The position numbers and the translations under genes are program-made. Source: Phycisphaerae bacterium (GTDB lineage: Bacteria; Planctomycetota; Phycisphaerae; Phycisphaerales; UBA1924). From it: 64,000 nucleotides of DNA. The notes below the pieces were generated by a model. It saw only the letters and a list, made by a program, of their open reading frames with translations, did no database searches and had not been told where the DNA came from. The stretch covers positions 682,001-746,000 of the forward strand of contig JAUILU010000001.1 in NCBI GenBank assembly GCA_030432905.1, in the 5' to 3' direction. Each line of letters begins with the position of its first letter. The stretch's first letter is position 1. Below are positions 47,051 to 55,740 of this stretch, piece after piece.

Positions 47051-48151
47051 TCAGACCGCGAACGCGGCTTCTGCCTGCTCCCTCATCTCTGCCGCCTTGC
47101 CGTCGAGGCGGTACACATATGCCAGAATCTCCGCGACCGCCTCGTAGTGCTCCTCGGAGATCTGCTCGCCTTCTTTTGTGCCCCAGTAGAGCGCCCGCGC
47201 CAGAGGCGGGCGTTCGATGATCGGGACGCCGTTGGCTGCGCCGAGGTGCCTGATCCGAAACGCGAGCTGGTCGGCGCCCTTGGCGACCACACGCGGCGCG
47301 CCCCATGTTTCACGGTATCGAAGTGCGACCGAGAAGTGCGTCGGGTTGGTCACGATCACGTCCGCATCCGGCACCTCGGAGCTGATCCGCTGCATCGCAA
47401 CGTCCTGCGCGATGCGCATCCGCTTGCGCTTTGTCTCCGGGTCACCCTCCATCGATTTGTGCTCGTCTTTGACTTCCTGCTTGGTCATCCGCAGGTCTTT
47501 CTTGTGCTGCCACTTCTGGTACATGAAGTCAACGACGCCGATGATCAACAGCAGCGAGAGCACCCACGCCAGAATCTCGATGAGCACGTAGATCGTGACC
47601 CAGAGCGCCTGCGTCGGCATCAGGAGCGGCAGCCGAACGAGCTTGGCCTCATTGCGGATCATGATGAGCACAACGACCGTTCCCACGATCGAGAGCTTGG
47701 AGATGCTCATGACCGTCTGCATGACGCCGCGCAGCCCGAAGAGGCGCTTGACGCCCGAGATCGGGTTCATCTTGCTGAGCTTCGGCTGAAGCGGATCGAA
47801 CGTCAGCAGCGGGCCGACCTGGATGAAGTGCGTGAGCAGGATGACGGTGAACATGATCGCCATCACCGGCGCGAGGGTCATGCCGAGGTTCGCCGCGGCG
47901 TCGTGGAGCGACTCACCGATGACCTGCATGGGCGTGCCCCGGTCGATCGTCGTGCCCGTGAGCGAGCGCTGCAAGAGGTCATACATCCGGCCCGAGCAGT
48001 ACGAGCCGAGCAGCGCGAGCACAAGAGCTGCTGCGATGAGGTCGATCGCGCCGGTCAGGTCCTTGCTCTTTGGGAGCTGGCCTCTATTGCGGGCTTCTTT
48101 GAGCTTCTTCCCGGTTGGTGCTTCGGTTTTTTCGCCGAGATCCTCAGCCAC
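47051..48151 (-). CDS. flhB: flagellar export switch protein FlhB
   Basis: A 366-residue export-gate subunit that autocleaves to switch substrate specificity from hook to filament. The cleavage motif NPTH is present in VIVTNPTHFSVALRY (about residue 267). The start AEDLGEKTEAPTGKKLKEARNRGQLPKSKD is the canonical FlhB N terminus, four membrane helices follow, and the cytoplasmic domain contains RYRETWGAPRVVAKGADQLA. GTG start at 48151. It overlaps fliR by 8 bases and precedes flhA. Confidence 0.96.
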   Translation of the reverse strand: MAEDLGEKTEAPTGKKLKEARNRGQLPKSKDLTGAIDLIAAALVLALLGSYCSGRMYDLLQRSLTGTTIDRGTPMQVIGESLHDAAANLGMTLAPVMAIMFTVILLTHFIQVGPLLTFDPLQPKLSKMNPISGVKRLFGLRGVMQTVMSISKLSIVGTVVVLIMIRNEAKLVRLPLLMPTQALWVTIYVLIEILAWVLSLLLIIGVVDFMYQKWQHKKDLRMTKQEVKDEHKSMEGDPETKRKRMRIAQDVAMQRISSEVPDADVIVTNPTHFSVALRYRETWGAPRVVAKGADQLAFRIRHLGAANGVPIIERPPLARALYWGTKEGEQISEEHYEAVAEILAYVYRLDGKAAEMREQAEAAFAV

Positions 48152-48962
48152 AGGCCACCCCCACCAGCGTCGCCGGCACAGGGGCGCCCGAGGTCGCCCA
48201 GTCCATAAGCAGCATCAGCGTGTTGCGGATTTCATCGATGAAGACCGACTCGATCGCGATGAGTGCGCCCGAGAGAGCCGCGAGGCCCGCGACGGCTTTG
48301 ATCGCGAAGCCGATCGAGAGGATGTTGATCTGCGGAATGGTCTTCATGAGCACGCCGCTGGAGACTGTTTCGAGGAACATGATCGCCAGCACCGGAGCCG
48401 CGACGCGCATCGCGAGTGTGTACGCAGACTGCATGAGACCCGTGAGCAGGTCCATGGGTGTCGCTTCGAGGACCATGCCCCCGAGCGGGAGGTGGTCGTA
48501 GGTCTGCACGAGCGCCATGAACATGATGTCGAGTCCGCCGAGCGTGACGAACACAGCCAGCGCGAGGAAGAACATGAGCTGGTCGATCGCGCCCGAGTTG
48601 CCGCCCATGATCGGGTTGTAAACCTGCGCGAGCCCGAGGCCCATCTGCATGCCCATGATGTTGCCGCCGAGCTGCATGGCGACGATTGGGATTGAAACGA
48701 TGAACCCGACGGTTGCGCCAATGAGCGTCTCGGTAAACATGATCTGCGCGAGCGTGACCATGCTCATGTCCGGAGCCGCGTGCCACTGAGAATCGAGCGA
48801 GGGGTAGATCGCGGCGGCGAACATGACAACAAGAAACACCTTGGCGCTGTTGGGGATGCTCGCGCCGGCGACCACCGGGCTAAACAGCATCACGCCCGCC
48901 AGCCTGAAGGCGACGAGCATGAGCGTTATGCCGTGATGGAAGACTGGCTCAAGCGTCAGCAT
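48144..48962 (-). CDS. fliR: flagellar export apparatus protein FliR
   Basis: A 272-residue integral membrane protein of the export gate core. Six or so hydrophobic helices are spread along the chain (FRLAGVMLFSPVVAGA near residue 20, VFLVVMFAAAIYPSL, FTETLIGATVGFIVSIPIVAMQLGGNIMGMQMGLG near 80-115, and LMFFLALAVFVTLGG near 137). The GGNIMGMQMGLG segment and the preceding helix are typical of FliR. It lies 7 bases after fliQ and overlaps flhB, in the usual fliP-fliQ-fliR-flhB order. Confidence 0.95.
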   Translation of the reverse strand: MLTLEPVFHHGITLMLVAFRLAGVMLFSPVVAGASIPNSAKVFLVVMFAAAIYPSLDSQWHAAPDMSMVTLAQIMFTETLIGATVGFIVSIPIVAMQLGGNIMGMQMGLGLAQVYNPIMGGNSGAIDQLMFFLALAVFVTLGGLDIMFMALVQTYDHLPLGGMVLEATPMDLLTGLMQSAYTLAMRVAAPVLAIMFLETVSSGVLMKTIPQINILSIGFAIKAVAGLAALSGALIAIESVFIDEIRNTLMLLMDWATSGAPVPATLVGVACG

Positions 48963-48969
48963 CGTTCAC

Positions 48970-49230
48970 CTAGGGCAGAGCCACGTAAAGCAGTTCGGTG
49001 GCGAAGTCCATGAGCCGGTGCATGATCCAGGGCGTCAGGAACACAACGACACCGAGCATCACGACGATCTTGGGCACAAACGTGAGCGTCTGGTCCTGGA
49101 TCGAGGTCACGGACTGGAAGATGCTGATGAGCAGACCGATGACAACGCCCGCCCCGAGGATGGGCAGGATGATCTTGAGCGTCAGCATGATGGTCTCGCG
49201 GACCATAAAGACGAGCGATTCGTCGTACAT
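48970..49230 (-). CDS. fliQ: flagellar export apparatus protein FliQ
   Basis: An 86-residue protein of two transmembrane helices (LTLKIILPILGAGVVIGLLISIFQSV at about 16-41 and FVPKIVVMLGVVVFLTPWIMHRLMDF at about 52-77), linked by TSIQDQTL, the hallmark loop of FliQ. Length is typical of the family (about 89). It stands between fliP and fliR, with short gaps of 10 and 7 bases. Confidence 0.95.
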   Translation of the reverse strand: MYDESLVFMVRETIMLTLKIILPILGAGVVIGLLISIFQSVTSIQDQTLTFVPKIVVMLGVVVFLTPWIMHRLMDFATELLYVALP

Positions 49231-49240
49231 CGGTCTACCT

Positions 49241-50188
49241 CTACGTCACACCAGAGAACGTCTGGACAATCGGTTCGATCATGAGCACTGCGGTTTCGTT
49301 GGATAGTCGCGGCGACGTACCGTCACGCGCGAAGCTCATGAGCAGCCCCCCCACGACGAGCTGCCAGCCGTCAACCAGCACAAATAACAAGAGCTTGAAC
49401 GGCAAACTAATCAGCACGGGCGGGAGCATCATCATGCTCATCGAGATCAGCATGGACGCGATGACCATGTCGATCACAAGGAACGGCAAATACACCCGGA
49501 ATCCCATCAAAAACGCGGCTTTGAGTTCGCTGAGCATGTACGCGGGCACAAGTGCGACCATGTCAACATCGGCGCGGGTGAGCGATCCGGGGTCCGACGT
49601 GTCCACGCCGCGGTAGTTGAGGATCATGTACAGGCTCGACCAGTTGCCGGTGGCCTCGATCTGGTCGAACATGAAGTCCCGCATCGGCTGCTTGGCGTTG
49701 TCCCAGAGCGTGTCGTAGTCGCGGATCTCGCCCCGCTGGTACGGATCGAGCGCCTCGTCGTAGATCCGCTCGAAGGTCGGTGCCATGACGAGCAGCGTCA
49801 TGAACAACGCGAGCCCCGTAATCACCTGCGGCGGGGGCAGCGACTGCGTGCCGATCGCCTGACGCAGAAGCCCGAGCACCACAAGGATGCGGACAAAGCT
49901 GGTGGTCATCAGCAGAATCGACGGGACAAGCGTGATGACCGAGAGCAGGATCATCACGTTGATCGCGGCGCTCAGCCCGCCGCCGTCGGCAGGGCCGCCC
50001 TCGACGACCGAGCGTTCGCCCTGACCGGGCAGCATGCCCCCGGCGTTTGAGAGGATCGACATCGGATTGACCGATTGCGGGTCGATGACGAGTTGCTGGT
50101 TTGACGCATCGGCCTGTTCCTGCGCGAACGCCGGCACCGCGAACAGCGAGGCGAGCGAGATCAGCACGATCGACAGGAACGCTCTCAT
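49241..50188 (-). CDS. fliP: flagellar export apparatus protein FliP
   Basis: A 315-residue core export-gate subunit. The N terminus is a cleavable signal peptide (about 1-22, ending AVPAFAQEQ), and an extra region of about 40 residues (NPMSILSNAGGMLPGQG) is not in shorter homologues. The family core follows: ITLVPSILLMTTSFVRILVVLGLLRQAIGTQSLPP (about 85-120), VPAYMLSELKAAFLMGFRVYLPFLVIDMVIASML (about 215-250), and MMMLPPVLISLPFKLLLFVLVDGW. It overlaps fliO by four bases. Confidence 0.95.
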   Translation of the reverse strand: MRAFLSIVLISLASLFAVPAFAQEQADASNQQLVIDPQSVNPMSILSNAGGMLPGQGERSVVEGGPADGGGLSAAINVMILLSVITLVPSILLMTTSFVRILVVLGLLRQAIGTQSLPPPQVITGLALFMTLLVMAPTFERIYDEALDPYQRGEIRDYDTLWDNAKQPMRDFMFDQIEATGNWSSLYMILNYRGVDTSDPGSLTRADVDMVALVPAYMLSELKAAFLMGFRVYLPFLVIDMVIASMLISMSMMMLPPVLISLPFKLLLFVLVDGWQLVVGGLLMSFARDGTSPRLSNETAVLMIEPIVQTFSGVT

Positions 50189-50805
50189 GCGGGCCTCCTG
50201 CCGAGGATCGATTCGAGCAGCTTGCCGCGCCGCTTGGTGAGATCGACGATCTCGACGTCGCCGCCGATGTCGTGACCACCGTTGCCCTCGGCTTCAAAGC
50301 CTGTGAGCACGTCGCCGAAATCGCTGGACGAACCGCTGGCCTTGGCGATGATCGAGGCGACCTCGTCGGGGTTTGCGATCTCGGAGAGCGTGGTCGTTGT
50401 GATGACCCGGCCCATCCGGCCCGACGCCGACTGGCAGAGCAGGAGCACCCGGCGATCAACCTGCAGAAGCACAAGCGTTTGGCCCCGACCGAGCGGGTAT
50501 CGGCCTAGCACACTCAGGATCCCCGCGGGCGATTTGCCGCCCGCGCCGACCTGACCCGCCAGCCCGCCAGCCTTGGATGAGAGCCACTTGTAGATCGCGC
50601 CGAGCAGGATGATGAGCCCGACCACCGCAAAGAGCGAAGCGAGCATGGTGATCGTTGATTGGCCGCCGACGATCGCGCCGTCGGGCTGACCGCCTGCTGG
50701 TGCGCCGAGCGGGAGCGACTCTTGCGCGCTCTGCGCCCATGTTGACATCGCCGGCATAAGTGTGCCGGCGACCACGAGAAGAATTGACTTGGTGCTTGCC
50801 GCCAT
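50185..50805 (-). CDS. fliO: flagellar biosynthesis protein FliO
   Basis: A 206-residue protein, larger than many FliOs. It has an N-terminal signal-like stretch (ILLVVAGTLMPAMSTWAQ), a linker, one strong transmembrane helix (TMLASLFAVVGLIILLGAIYKWLS at about 49-72), and a cytoplasmic domain with PLGRGQTLVLLQVDRRVLLL (about 101-120), the FliO signature strand pair. FliO helps assemble the FliP complex. It overlaps fliP and follows fliN by 58 bases. Confidence 0.9.
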   Translation of the reverse strand: MAASTKSILLVVAGTLMPAMSTWAQSAQESLPLGAPAGGQPDGAIVGGQSTITMLASLFAVVGLIILLGAIYKWLSSKAGGLAGQVGAGGKSPAGILSVLGRYPLGRGQTLVLLQVDRRVLLLCQSASGRMGRVITTTTLSEIANPDEVASIIAKASGSSSDFGDVLTGFEAEGNGGHDIGGDVEIVDLTKRRGKLLESILGRRPA

Positions 50806-50863
50806 GCGCCGTCCTGGCTCCGCGGTCAGGGCCGATCCTCGGCCTCTGTGAACGATGGTTGTA

Positions 50864-51364
50864 CTATTTATCTTGCTCTACGAGGTCAGCGTCGAGAATG
50901 TCGTTGACGCGGATACAGAAATTGTCATTGAGAACGAGCACCTCGCCGCGGGCGACGAGCCGCTGGTTGACATAGATATCAACCGGGTCACCGGCGAGCT
51001 TGTCGAGTTCGACGACCGCGCCCTCTGCGAGCCGGAGCACATCCTCAACGAGCATGTGGGTTCGACCGAGCTCGATCGTGACATCAACATTGACATCAGA
51101 GAGCAGGTCCATGCCCCGCGACGCGGCGCTGCTGGCGGCGGCTGTGAGATCCGGGAAGCTGACCGAGGTGGGTGAGCCGTCCTCTTCACCTCCAAGGGCG
51201 CTGATCGCGGCCTGGGCGGAAGCGAGCGCAGATTCGGCGAGCTTGTCGGCCTGATCAGAGGGCTGAGTCTCGTCGGCTGGCTCGGGCACCGGGTCCGCCG
51301 AGGGCTGATCGCCGGCGGTCTCCGGACCGGTAGGATTCTGTGCGGATTCTTGATCGTCAGGCAT
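50864..51364 (-). CDS. fliN: flagellar motor switch protein FliN
   Basis: A 166-residue C-ring protein. From ATG 51364 the first 85 residues are a Pro/Asp/Glu/Ala-rich flexible arm (PDDQESAQNPTGPETAGD and following). The last 75 residues form the SpoA/FliN domain: LLSDVNVDVTIELGRTHMLVEDVLRLAEGAVVELDKLAGDPVDIYVNQRLVARGEVLVLND. Length and domain order fit FliN, not FliM, which also has a middle CheC-like domain. It follows fliL with a 144-base gap that holds no fliM. Confidence 0.93.
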   Translation of the reverse strand: MPDDQESAQNPTGPETAGDQPSADPVPEPADETQPSDQADKLAESALASAQAAISALGGEEDGSPTSVSFPDLTAAASSAASRGMDLLSDVNVDVTIELGRTHMLVEDVLRLAEGAVVELDKLAGDPVDIYVNQRLVARGEVLVLNDNFCIRVNDILDADLVEQDK

Positions 51365-51508
51365 GCTCGACTCCGTCGATGCGCGCACCACCCCGGTGCA
51401 CACGCAGCATCGGCGGTCCGAACCCACTATCCATACATTTCTGCGCACAAGCGCAGGTGATGCGCCGACGATGTGCGCAATCTCTGCGCACACCCAATCC
51501 GCCGGGAC

Positions 51509-52042
51509 TTAGAAGTCGGCGGGAGCGCCGCGGAGCTTGGGGATCATGACCTGAGTCACGCGCGGCTCGTTGTCCGCATCAACACCAAAGATCTCGGTCA
51601 TGTACGTCTCGAGTTTCCGCTTGAGCGTCTGGAGTTCCGGCTCACGCAGGTGCGAATGGGTCGCCTTGCGGATCAGTTCGCTCACACCCGCGGTGATCTC
51701 GGCCTTCCGGCGTTCGAGTTCCTCGGTGACCTTCTGCTCGTCCTTCTTGCGGACCTTGATGAAGACTTCGGTGTCCCACTGCCAGACCCGGCCCGTGTGC
51801 ATGTTCTGGAACCGCTCGGCGACCAGCTGCACCTCGACGAGCGAATCCGGGCTGTCGCCCGCGTCGCCGATGATGTCCGCCTCGGCCACGCTCGGGCTGC
51901 CGCCTGAGAGGAACAGGAACGCCCCGACGCCGATGGTTTCGAGCACCATAATCGCGACCACGATTAGCAGGATCTTCTTCGACCCGCCGGACTTGGCTTC
52001 GGCTTCGGTTTGAACTTCTTCTGTCTTGGCTTCGTCTGCCAT
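51509..52042 (-). CDS. fliL: flagellar basal-body-associated protein FliL
   Basis: A 177-residue single-pass protein. A charged cytoplasmic N terminus (about 1-25) is followed by a transmembrane helix (ILLIVVAIMVLETIGVGAFLFL at about 28-49) and a periplasmic domain with VQLVAERFQNMHTGRVWQWDTEVFIKVRKKDE, the family's strand pattern, and helix RKATHSHLREPELQTLKRKLETYMTEIF. FliL surrounds the stator and stabilises motor output. It lies 24 bases after motB, upstream of fliN. Confidence 0.9.
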   Translation of the reverse strand: MADEAKTEEVQTEAEAKSGGSKKILLIVVAIMVLETIGVGAFLFLSGGSPSVAEADIIGDAGDSPDSLVEVQLVAERFQNMHTGRVWQWDTEVFIKVRKKDEQKVTEELERRKAEITAGVSELIRKATHSHLREPELQTLKRKLETYMTEIFGVDADNEPRVTQVMIPKLRGAPADF

Positions 52043-52066
52043 GGAGTTATCCCCCTGGGAACTGAA

Positions 52067-52813
52067 CTAACGGGCGATCGGGCTGGTGCCGTTCGGGTCT
52101 GGATGGACTTCATCGGGCAGAACCTCGGTCAGGATGACCTGCACCCTGCGGTTCTGCCCCATCGCGTTGCGGTCCGATACGTCGGTGCTGATCGGCTGAG
52201 TGCTGCCCACCGCGGTGATGACCAACCGGCTGGGTGAGATGCCCTGGGACACAAGGAAGTCCTTGACGACTTTGGCCCGCTTGAATGACATCTCGTCGAT
52301 GCCGCCGGAAGCCGCTCTGTCGTCTCGGCCGAACGCATGCCCGCGGATCTCGACGTTGAATCGAAGTCCTGAGAGCTTCGGGACGACCTCTTTCACGAGG
52401 TAGTCCTCGGTCGACTTGGTCAGCTCAGCGGAGCCTCCGGCAAACGGGATCGTTGTGCCCACGACGGTCTTGACGCCCTCACTGACATACGACGAGGTCT
52501 GGTCTGGGCCTGCTGGTGCCGGAGTTTTCGCGTCCGACAGCTGGCCGGTCTTTCCGATCGAATCGACGATCTGCTCTAAGTTGTTGATCTGCGAGTTGGT
52601 CGGCGGCGTGTCGGTGTCGAGTTGGCCGATACCGCCCGAGTAGCCGAACGCTTCCTGGATGGAGCGGATCACGTCCTGGTACTCGCGTTCTTCTTTGATC
52701 TCGCTGAAAGCCGCGATGAGGATGAAGAAGCAGAGCAAAAGCGACATGAGGTCGCCGTAGGTCACAACCCATTCGGGGATGTCGCTGCCGGATGCCTTTT
52801 TCTTTTTGGCCAT
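52067..52813 (-). CDS. motB: flagellar motor stator protein MotB
   Basis: A 248-residue stator subunit. The N-terminal basic stretch is followed by the single membrane helix PEWVVTYGDLMSLLLCFFIL, with the ion-binding Asp21 in YGDLMSLL. The periplasmic part contains the plug (EEREYQDVIRSIQEAFG) and an OmpA-like peptidoglycan-binding domain (about 120-225: FNVEIRGHAFGRDDRAASGG, SFKRAKVVKDFLVSQGISPSRL, NRRVQVIL). It is 21 bases after motA. Whether protons or sodium drive it cannot be decided from the sequence here. Confidence 0.93.
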   Translation of the reverse strand: MAKKKKASGSDIPEWVVTYGDLMSLLLCFFILIAAFSEIKEEREYQDVIRSIQEAFGYSGGIGQLDTDTPPTNSQINNLEQIVDSIGKTGQLSDAKTPAPAGPDQTSSYVSEGVKTVVGTTIPFAGGSAELTKSTEDYLVKEVVPKLSGLRFNVEIRGHAFGRDDRAASGGIDEMSFKRAKVVKDFLVSQGISPSRLVITAVGSTQPISTDVSDRNAMGQNRRVQVILTEVLPDEVHPDPNGTSPIAR

Positions 52814-52834
52814 CGAAGAGCCCTCCCGGCGCGG

Positions 52835-53605
52835 TTACGCAGCCTCAAGCACTCTGTCACGGTCAGCCGGCGGCAAGTACGTCGCGAGCTTCGACTGCAC
52901 GACGCGAGGGTTGTCGCCAGACTGAATGGCCATGACACCGGCGATGATGATCGTCTTGACCATCACTTCTTCGTTGTCGTTGGCGGTGAGCTTCTCGGCG
53001 ATCGGACCTGCGAACAGGTTGGCAAGCATCGCGCCGTAAAGCGTGGTGATGAGCGCGACCGCCATGCTCGGCCCGATGGACGAAGGATCGGTCATCGACT
53101 GGAGCATGAAGATCAGACCGAGCAGGGTTCCGATCATGCCGTAGGCCGGGGCAAACTTGGCAACCGCGTCGAGTATCTGCTTGCCCTCGGCATGGCGGTC
53201 CATGAGCGATTCGAGCTCGGTTTCCATGACTTCTTTGATGAGTTCCGGATCGGTGCCATCAACCGCCATCTTGATGCCACGGACGATGAACGGGTCCTTC
53301 ATCTCGTCGACCATGTTCTCAAGACTGAGGATGCCCTCGCGGCGTGCGAGTTCGGCGTACTTAACGAGGTCGAGGATGATCTCAACGATGTCGGTCGAAT
53401 CTGTGAAGAACGCCTTGAGAACCACCGTGTGGAATTTGAGCATTCTCGCAAGCGGAAAGCAGATGACCGTGGCTCCGACGGTGCCAAGAAGCACGACGAA
53501 AATCGAGACCACGTCGATCAGCGCAAGCGGGTTGCCGCCAAAGACGATGCCGAGCACGATGGCCAAGCATGCGATCACGATTCCGATTATCGTTCCGATG
53601 TCCAC
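52835..53605 (-). CDS. motA: flagellar motor stator protein MotA
   Basis: A 256-residue stator subunit with four transmembrane segments: DIGTIIGIVIACLAIVLGIVFG (about 2-23), LIDVVSIFVVLLGTVGATVI, GMIGTLLGLIFMLQSM (about 152-167) and SMAVALITTLYGAMLANLFAGPIAEKL (about 178-204). The cytoplasmic loop between helices 2 and 3 has the conserved RREGILSLENMVDEMKDPF. It starts with GTG, and AAGGGG lies 8 bases upstream. It forms an operon with motB. Confidence 0.94.
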   Translation of the reverse strand: MDIGTIIGIVIACLAIVLGIVFGGNPLALIDVVSIFVVLLGTVGATVICFPLARMLKFHTVVLKAFFTDSTDIVEIILDLVKYAELARREGILSLENMVDEMKDPFIVRGIKMAVDGTDPELIKEVMETELESLMDRHAEGKQILDAVAKFAPAYGMIGTLLGLIFMLQSMTDPSSIGPSMAVALITTLYGAMLANLFAGPIAEKLTANDNEEVMVKTIIIAGVMAIQSGDNPRVVQSKLATYLPPADRDRVLEAA

Positions 53606-53719
53606 TCGGATAGCCCCTTACAAACCAGCGGTCCTTCGCCGGATGCCCGATATCGAGATCGACGCATAGGGGCTGCCTCTTGAGGGGGTGTTGAGATGGG
53701 ATGTTGTCTATTTCGGGAC

Positions 53720-53917
53720 TCAGTCAACCGGCGTGAGTCTGCGGAGCCGCCGGCCGTACTCGATGGCACGTTCGATAACGTCCCGCATGGCTTCTCGGAC
53801 CACGATCCGGTCGCCGGTAACGAGCGTAATGATGGTGTCGGGCTTCTGCTCGACCGTCTTGATGAGGTCGCAGTTGAGCACGAACGCTTGCCCGTCGAGT
53901 CGTGTGACATTGATCAT
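53720..53917 (-). CDS. flbD: flagellar protein FlbD family
   Basis: A 65-residue protein of the FlbD/SwrD family found in flagellar operons: MINVTRLDGQAFVLNCDLIK at the start, then TVEQKPDTIITLVTGDRIVVRE and a short helical basic tail. Family members lie between flgE and motA, as here, and affect motor power in some bacteria. Length is typical. It lies 23 bases after flgE and 114 bases before motA. Nothing suggests it is the unrelated Caulobacter transcription factor of the same name. Confidence 0.9.
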   Translation of the reverse strand: MINVTRLDGQAFVLNCDLIKTVEQKPDTIITLVTGDRIVVREAMRDVIERAIEYGRRLRRLTPVD

Positions 53918-53940
53918 GGGCGGCTCTCCACGGTCACACC

Positions 53941-55698
53941 TTACTGACCAAGAACCAGCAGCTGCTGGATCAGTTCGTCGCTGGTCCTGATAACGCGGGC
54001 CGACGCGGAGTAGCCGGTCGAGGCGAGAATGAGCGAGATGAACTCCTGCCCCAGATCGACGTTCGAGGTTTCCAGTGCACCCGAGACAACCCGCCCGGTG
54101 CCGAGCTGCGTTGGTTCGGAGATGATCGCCGGGCCGCTGTTTGGGCCGGGGCGGTAGAGGTTCTGTTCGAGTTCGACAAGACCTTCGGGCACCGTGAACG
54201 ACGCCATCGCGACCTGACCGAGCGTGCGGATGAGACCGTTGGTAAACGTGCCCGAGATCTTGCCGTCGCCCCCAACCGCGTAGCTGCTGAGTGTGCCGAT
54301 CGGGACGCCGTCTTGGAAGGTCGAGAAGAGCGAGCTTTCCGTATCGGTGAGCGCGGTGACCTGATCGCCGTCGGAGTTGAAGTTGATGTCGAACGTCAAG
54401 GGCGAGGCGGCACCCGTGCCGTCGCGGTCGAGAACAACAGACACAGATTCCGGGCCGACGATCTGACCGAAGTTGTCGAACTGAACGGTCCCCGTGCCGA
54501 TCGCCGGGCCGCCCATGGTGTCGTCGGGGCTCTCGGCGTAGTAGCGCCAAGTAGTGCCTGTGTTCGATTTGGATTCGAGCACCATCGAGATATCAACACG
54601 CAGCGGCGAGCCGAGCGAATCGTAGACTGTGAACGCGGTCTTGACTGATTCGCCGGAAGCCTCGGCGACCTGGTTGACGAGGAATGGCTGGGAGGCGAGC
54701 GAGCCGTCGGCGTTGAAGACTCGGATGTCTTCGCCGGTCATGTTGACGCTGTTGGATTCGCCTGTGTTCCCGATGACGCTGATGACACCGGTGGTCGAAT
54801 CGAGCGCGACGCCCGGCTGCGACCCATCGGGATTGACGCCGAGTGTGGTCTGCAGGCCCAGCGAATCGGAGATGAAATCCATGTAGTCCTGCACGGTGCT
54901 CGCGGCTTCGACAAGAAACCCGGTCGCACCGATGATCTGCGTGCCTTTCTCGATGCCCTCCATGCGGATCGTCTGACCCGCGGTGAACAGCGGCGTGCCA
55001 GAGCCGGGCGAAACCGGTGTCTCAATCTCGGTCAGCAAACTCGTCGCTTCGAGGATGTTTGGCGCGGTCGCCGGCACGGTCGCGCCGGCGATCAGCGAGA
55101 ACCCGCTGCCTGTTGTGCCCTGGAGCGTGTGCTCGGACCCGACGGTACCCGCGGCACCCGAAGCGTTGAGGTTGCCCGACATGTTGACGCTCGTGGTCGC
55201 CTCGGCGATGGTGAGCGAGCCGATCGGGATGCTCAGCGGCTCGAGCTGACCGGGCTGGATCTGGAAGTTGTCGTCGGCTGCATAACCGAGAACGTAGTCG
55301 CCGGTGACCGAAGTCAGGAAATCATCGCGATCGGTACGGAACGATCCGACTCGGGTGTAGAGCTGATCGTCGCCGTTCTCCACGATGAAGAAGCCGTTGC
55401 CCTCGATCGCAAGGTCTCGGCTGTCGCCGGTTCCGTTCGGTGTGCCGTTGGACATGTTTCGTTGCGTGCCGGCAACGGTGACGCCCTGACCGTACTGCGT
55501 GGGGTTCGAGCCGCCCGAAGATGAACCGGGTGAAGAGCCTTCGCTGATCGTGCGCGAGAGCGAGTTTGCGAAGTTAAGCCTGCCGGACTTGAAGCCGTTG
55601 GTGTTGACGTTGGCGATGTTGTTGCCGATCACGTCGATGTTGCGTGAGTTGGCGTTGAGGCCAGAGAGACCGATGAAAAGACTAGAGGTGGAAGCCAT
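53941..55698 (-). CDS. flgE: flagellar hook protein FlgE
   Basis: A 585-residue hook protein. The rod/hook start SSLFIGLSGLNANSRNIDVIGNNIANVNTNGFKSGR is canonical, followed by DLAIEGNGFFIVENG (about 95-109). The middle is a long variable region (about 150-400) rich in Thr, Gly and Ser that forms the hook's outer domains. The C terminus has GALETSNVDLGQEFISLILASTGYSASARVIRTSDELIQQLLVLGQ, the D0 helix. The variable region makes it longer than the 400-residue E. coli protein. It follows a TIGR02530-like gene, 42 bases upstream. Confidence 0.94.
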   Translation of the reverse strand: MASTSSLFIGLSGLNANSRNIDVIGNNIANVNTNGFKSGRLNFANSLSRTISEGSSPGSSSGGSNPTQYGQGVTVAGTQRNMSNGTPNGTGDSRDLAIEGNGFFIVENGDDQLYTRVGSFRTDRDDFLTSVTGDYVLGYAADDNFQIQPGQLEPLSIPIGSLTIAEATTSVNMSGNLNASGAAGTVGSEHTLQGTTGSGFSLIAGATVPATAPNILEATSLLTEIETPVSPGSGTPLFTAGQTIRMEGIEKGTQIIGATGFLVEAASTVQDYMDFISDSLGLQTTLGVNPDGSQPGVALDSTTGVISVIGNTGESNSVNMTGEDIRVFNADGSLASQPFLVNQVAEASGESVKTAFTVYDSLGSPLRVDISMVLESKSNTGTTWRYYAESPDDTMGGPAIGTGTVQFDNFGQIVGPESVSVVLDRDGTGAASPLTFDINFNSDGDQVTALTDTESSLFSTFQDGVPIGTLSSYAVGGDGKISGTFTNGLIRTLGQVAMASFTVPEGLVELEQNLYRPGPNSGPAIISEPTQLGTGRVVSGALETSNVDLGQEFISLILASTGYSASARVIRTSDELIQQLLVLGQ

Positions 55699-55740
55699 AA
55701 GCTGTGTTTCCTGGCACTACTTGGGAACTGATAAAGTTGA

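Noticed and set aside
53606..53719. Search for sigma-28 or sigma-54 promoters in front of motA and other flagellar genes.
   Set aside because: No TAAA-N15-GCCGATAA or TGGCAC-N5-TTGC match was seen in the gaps inspected; the genes are mostly tightly packed or overlapping.
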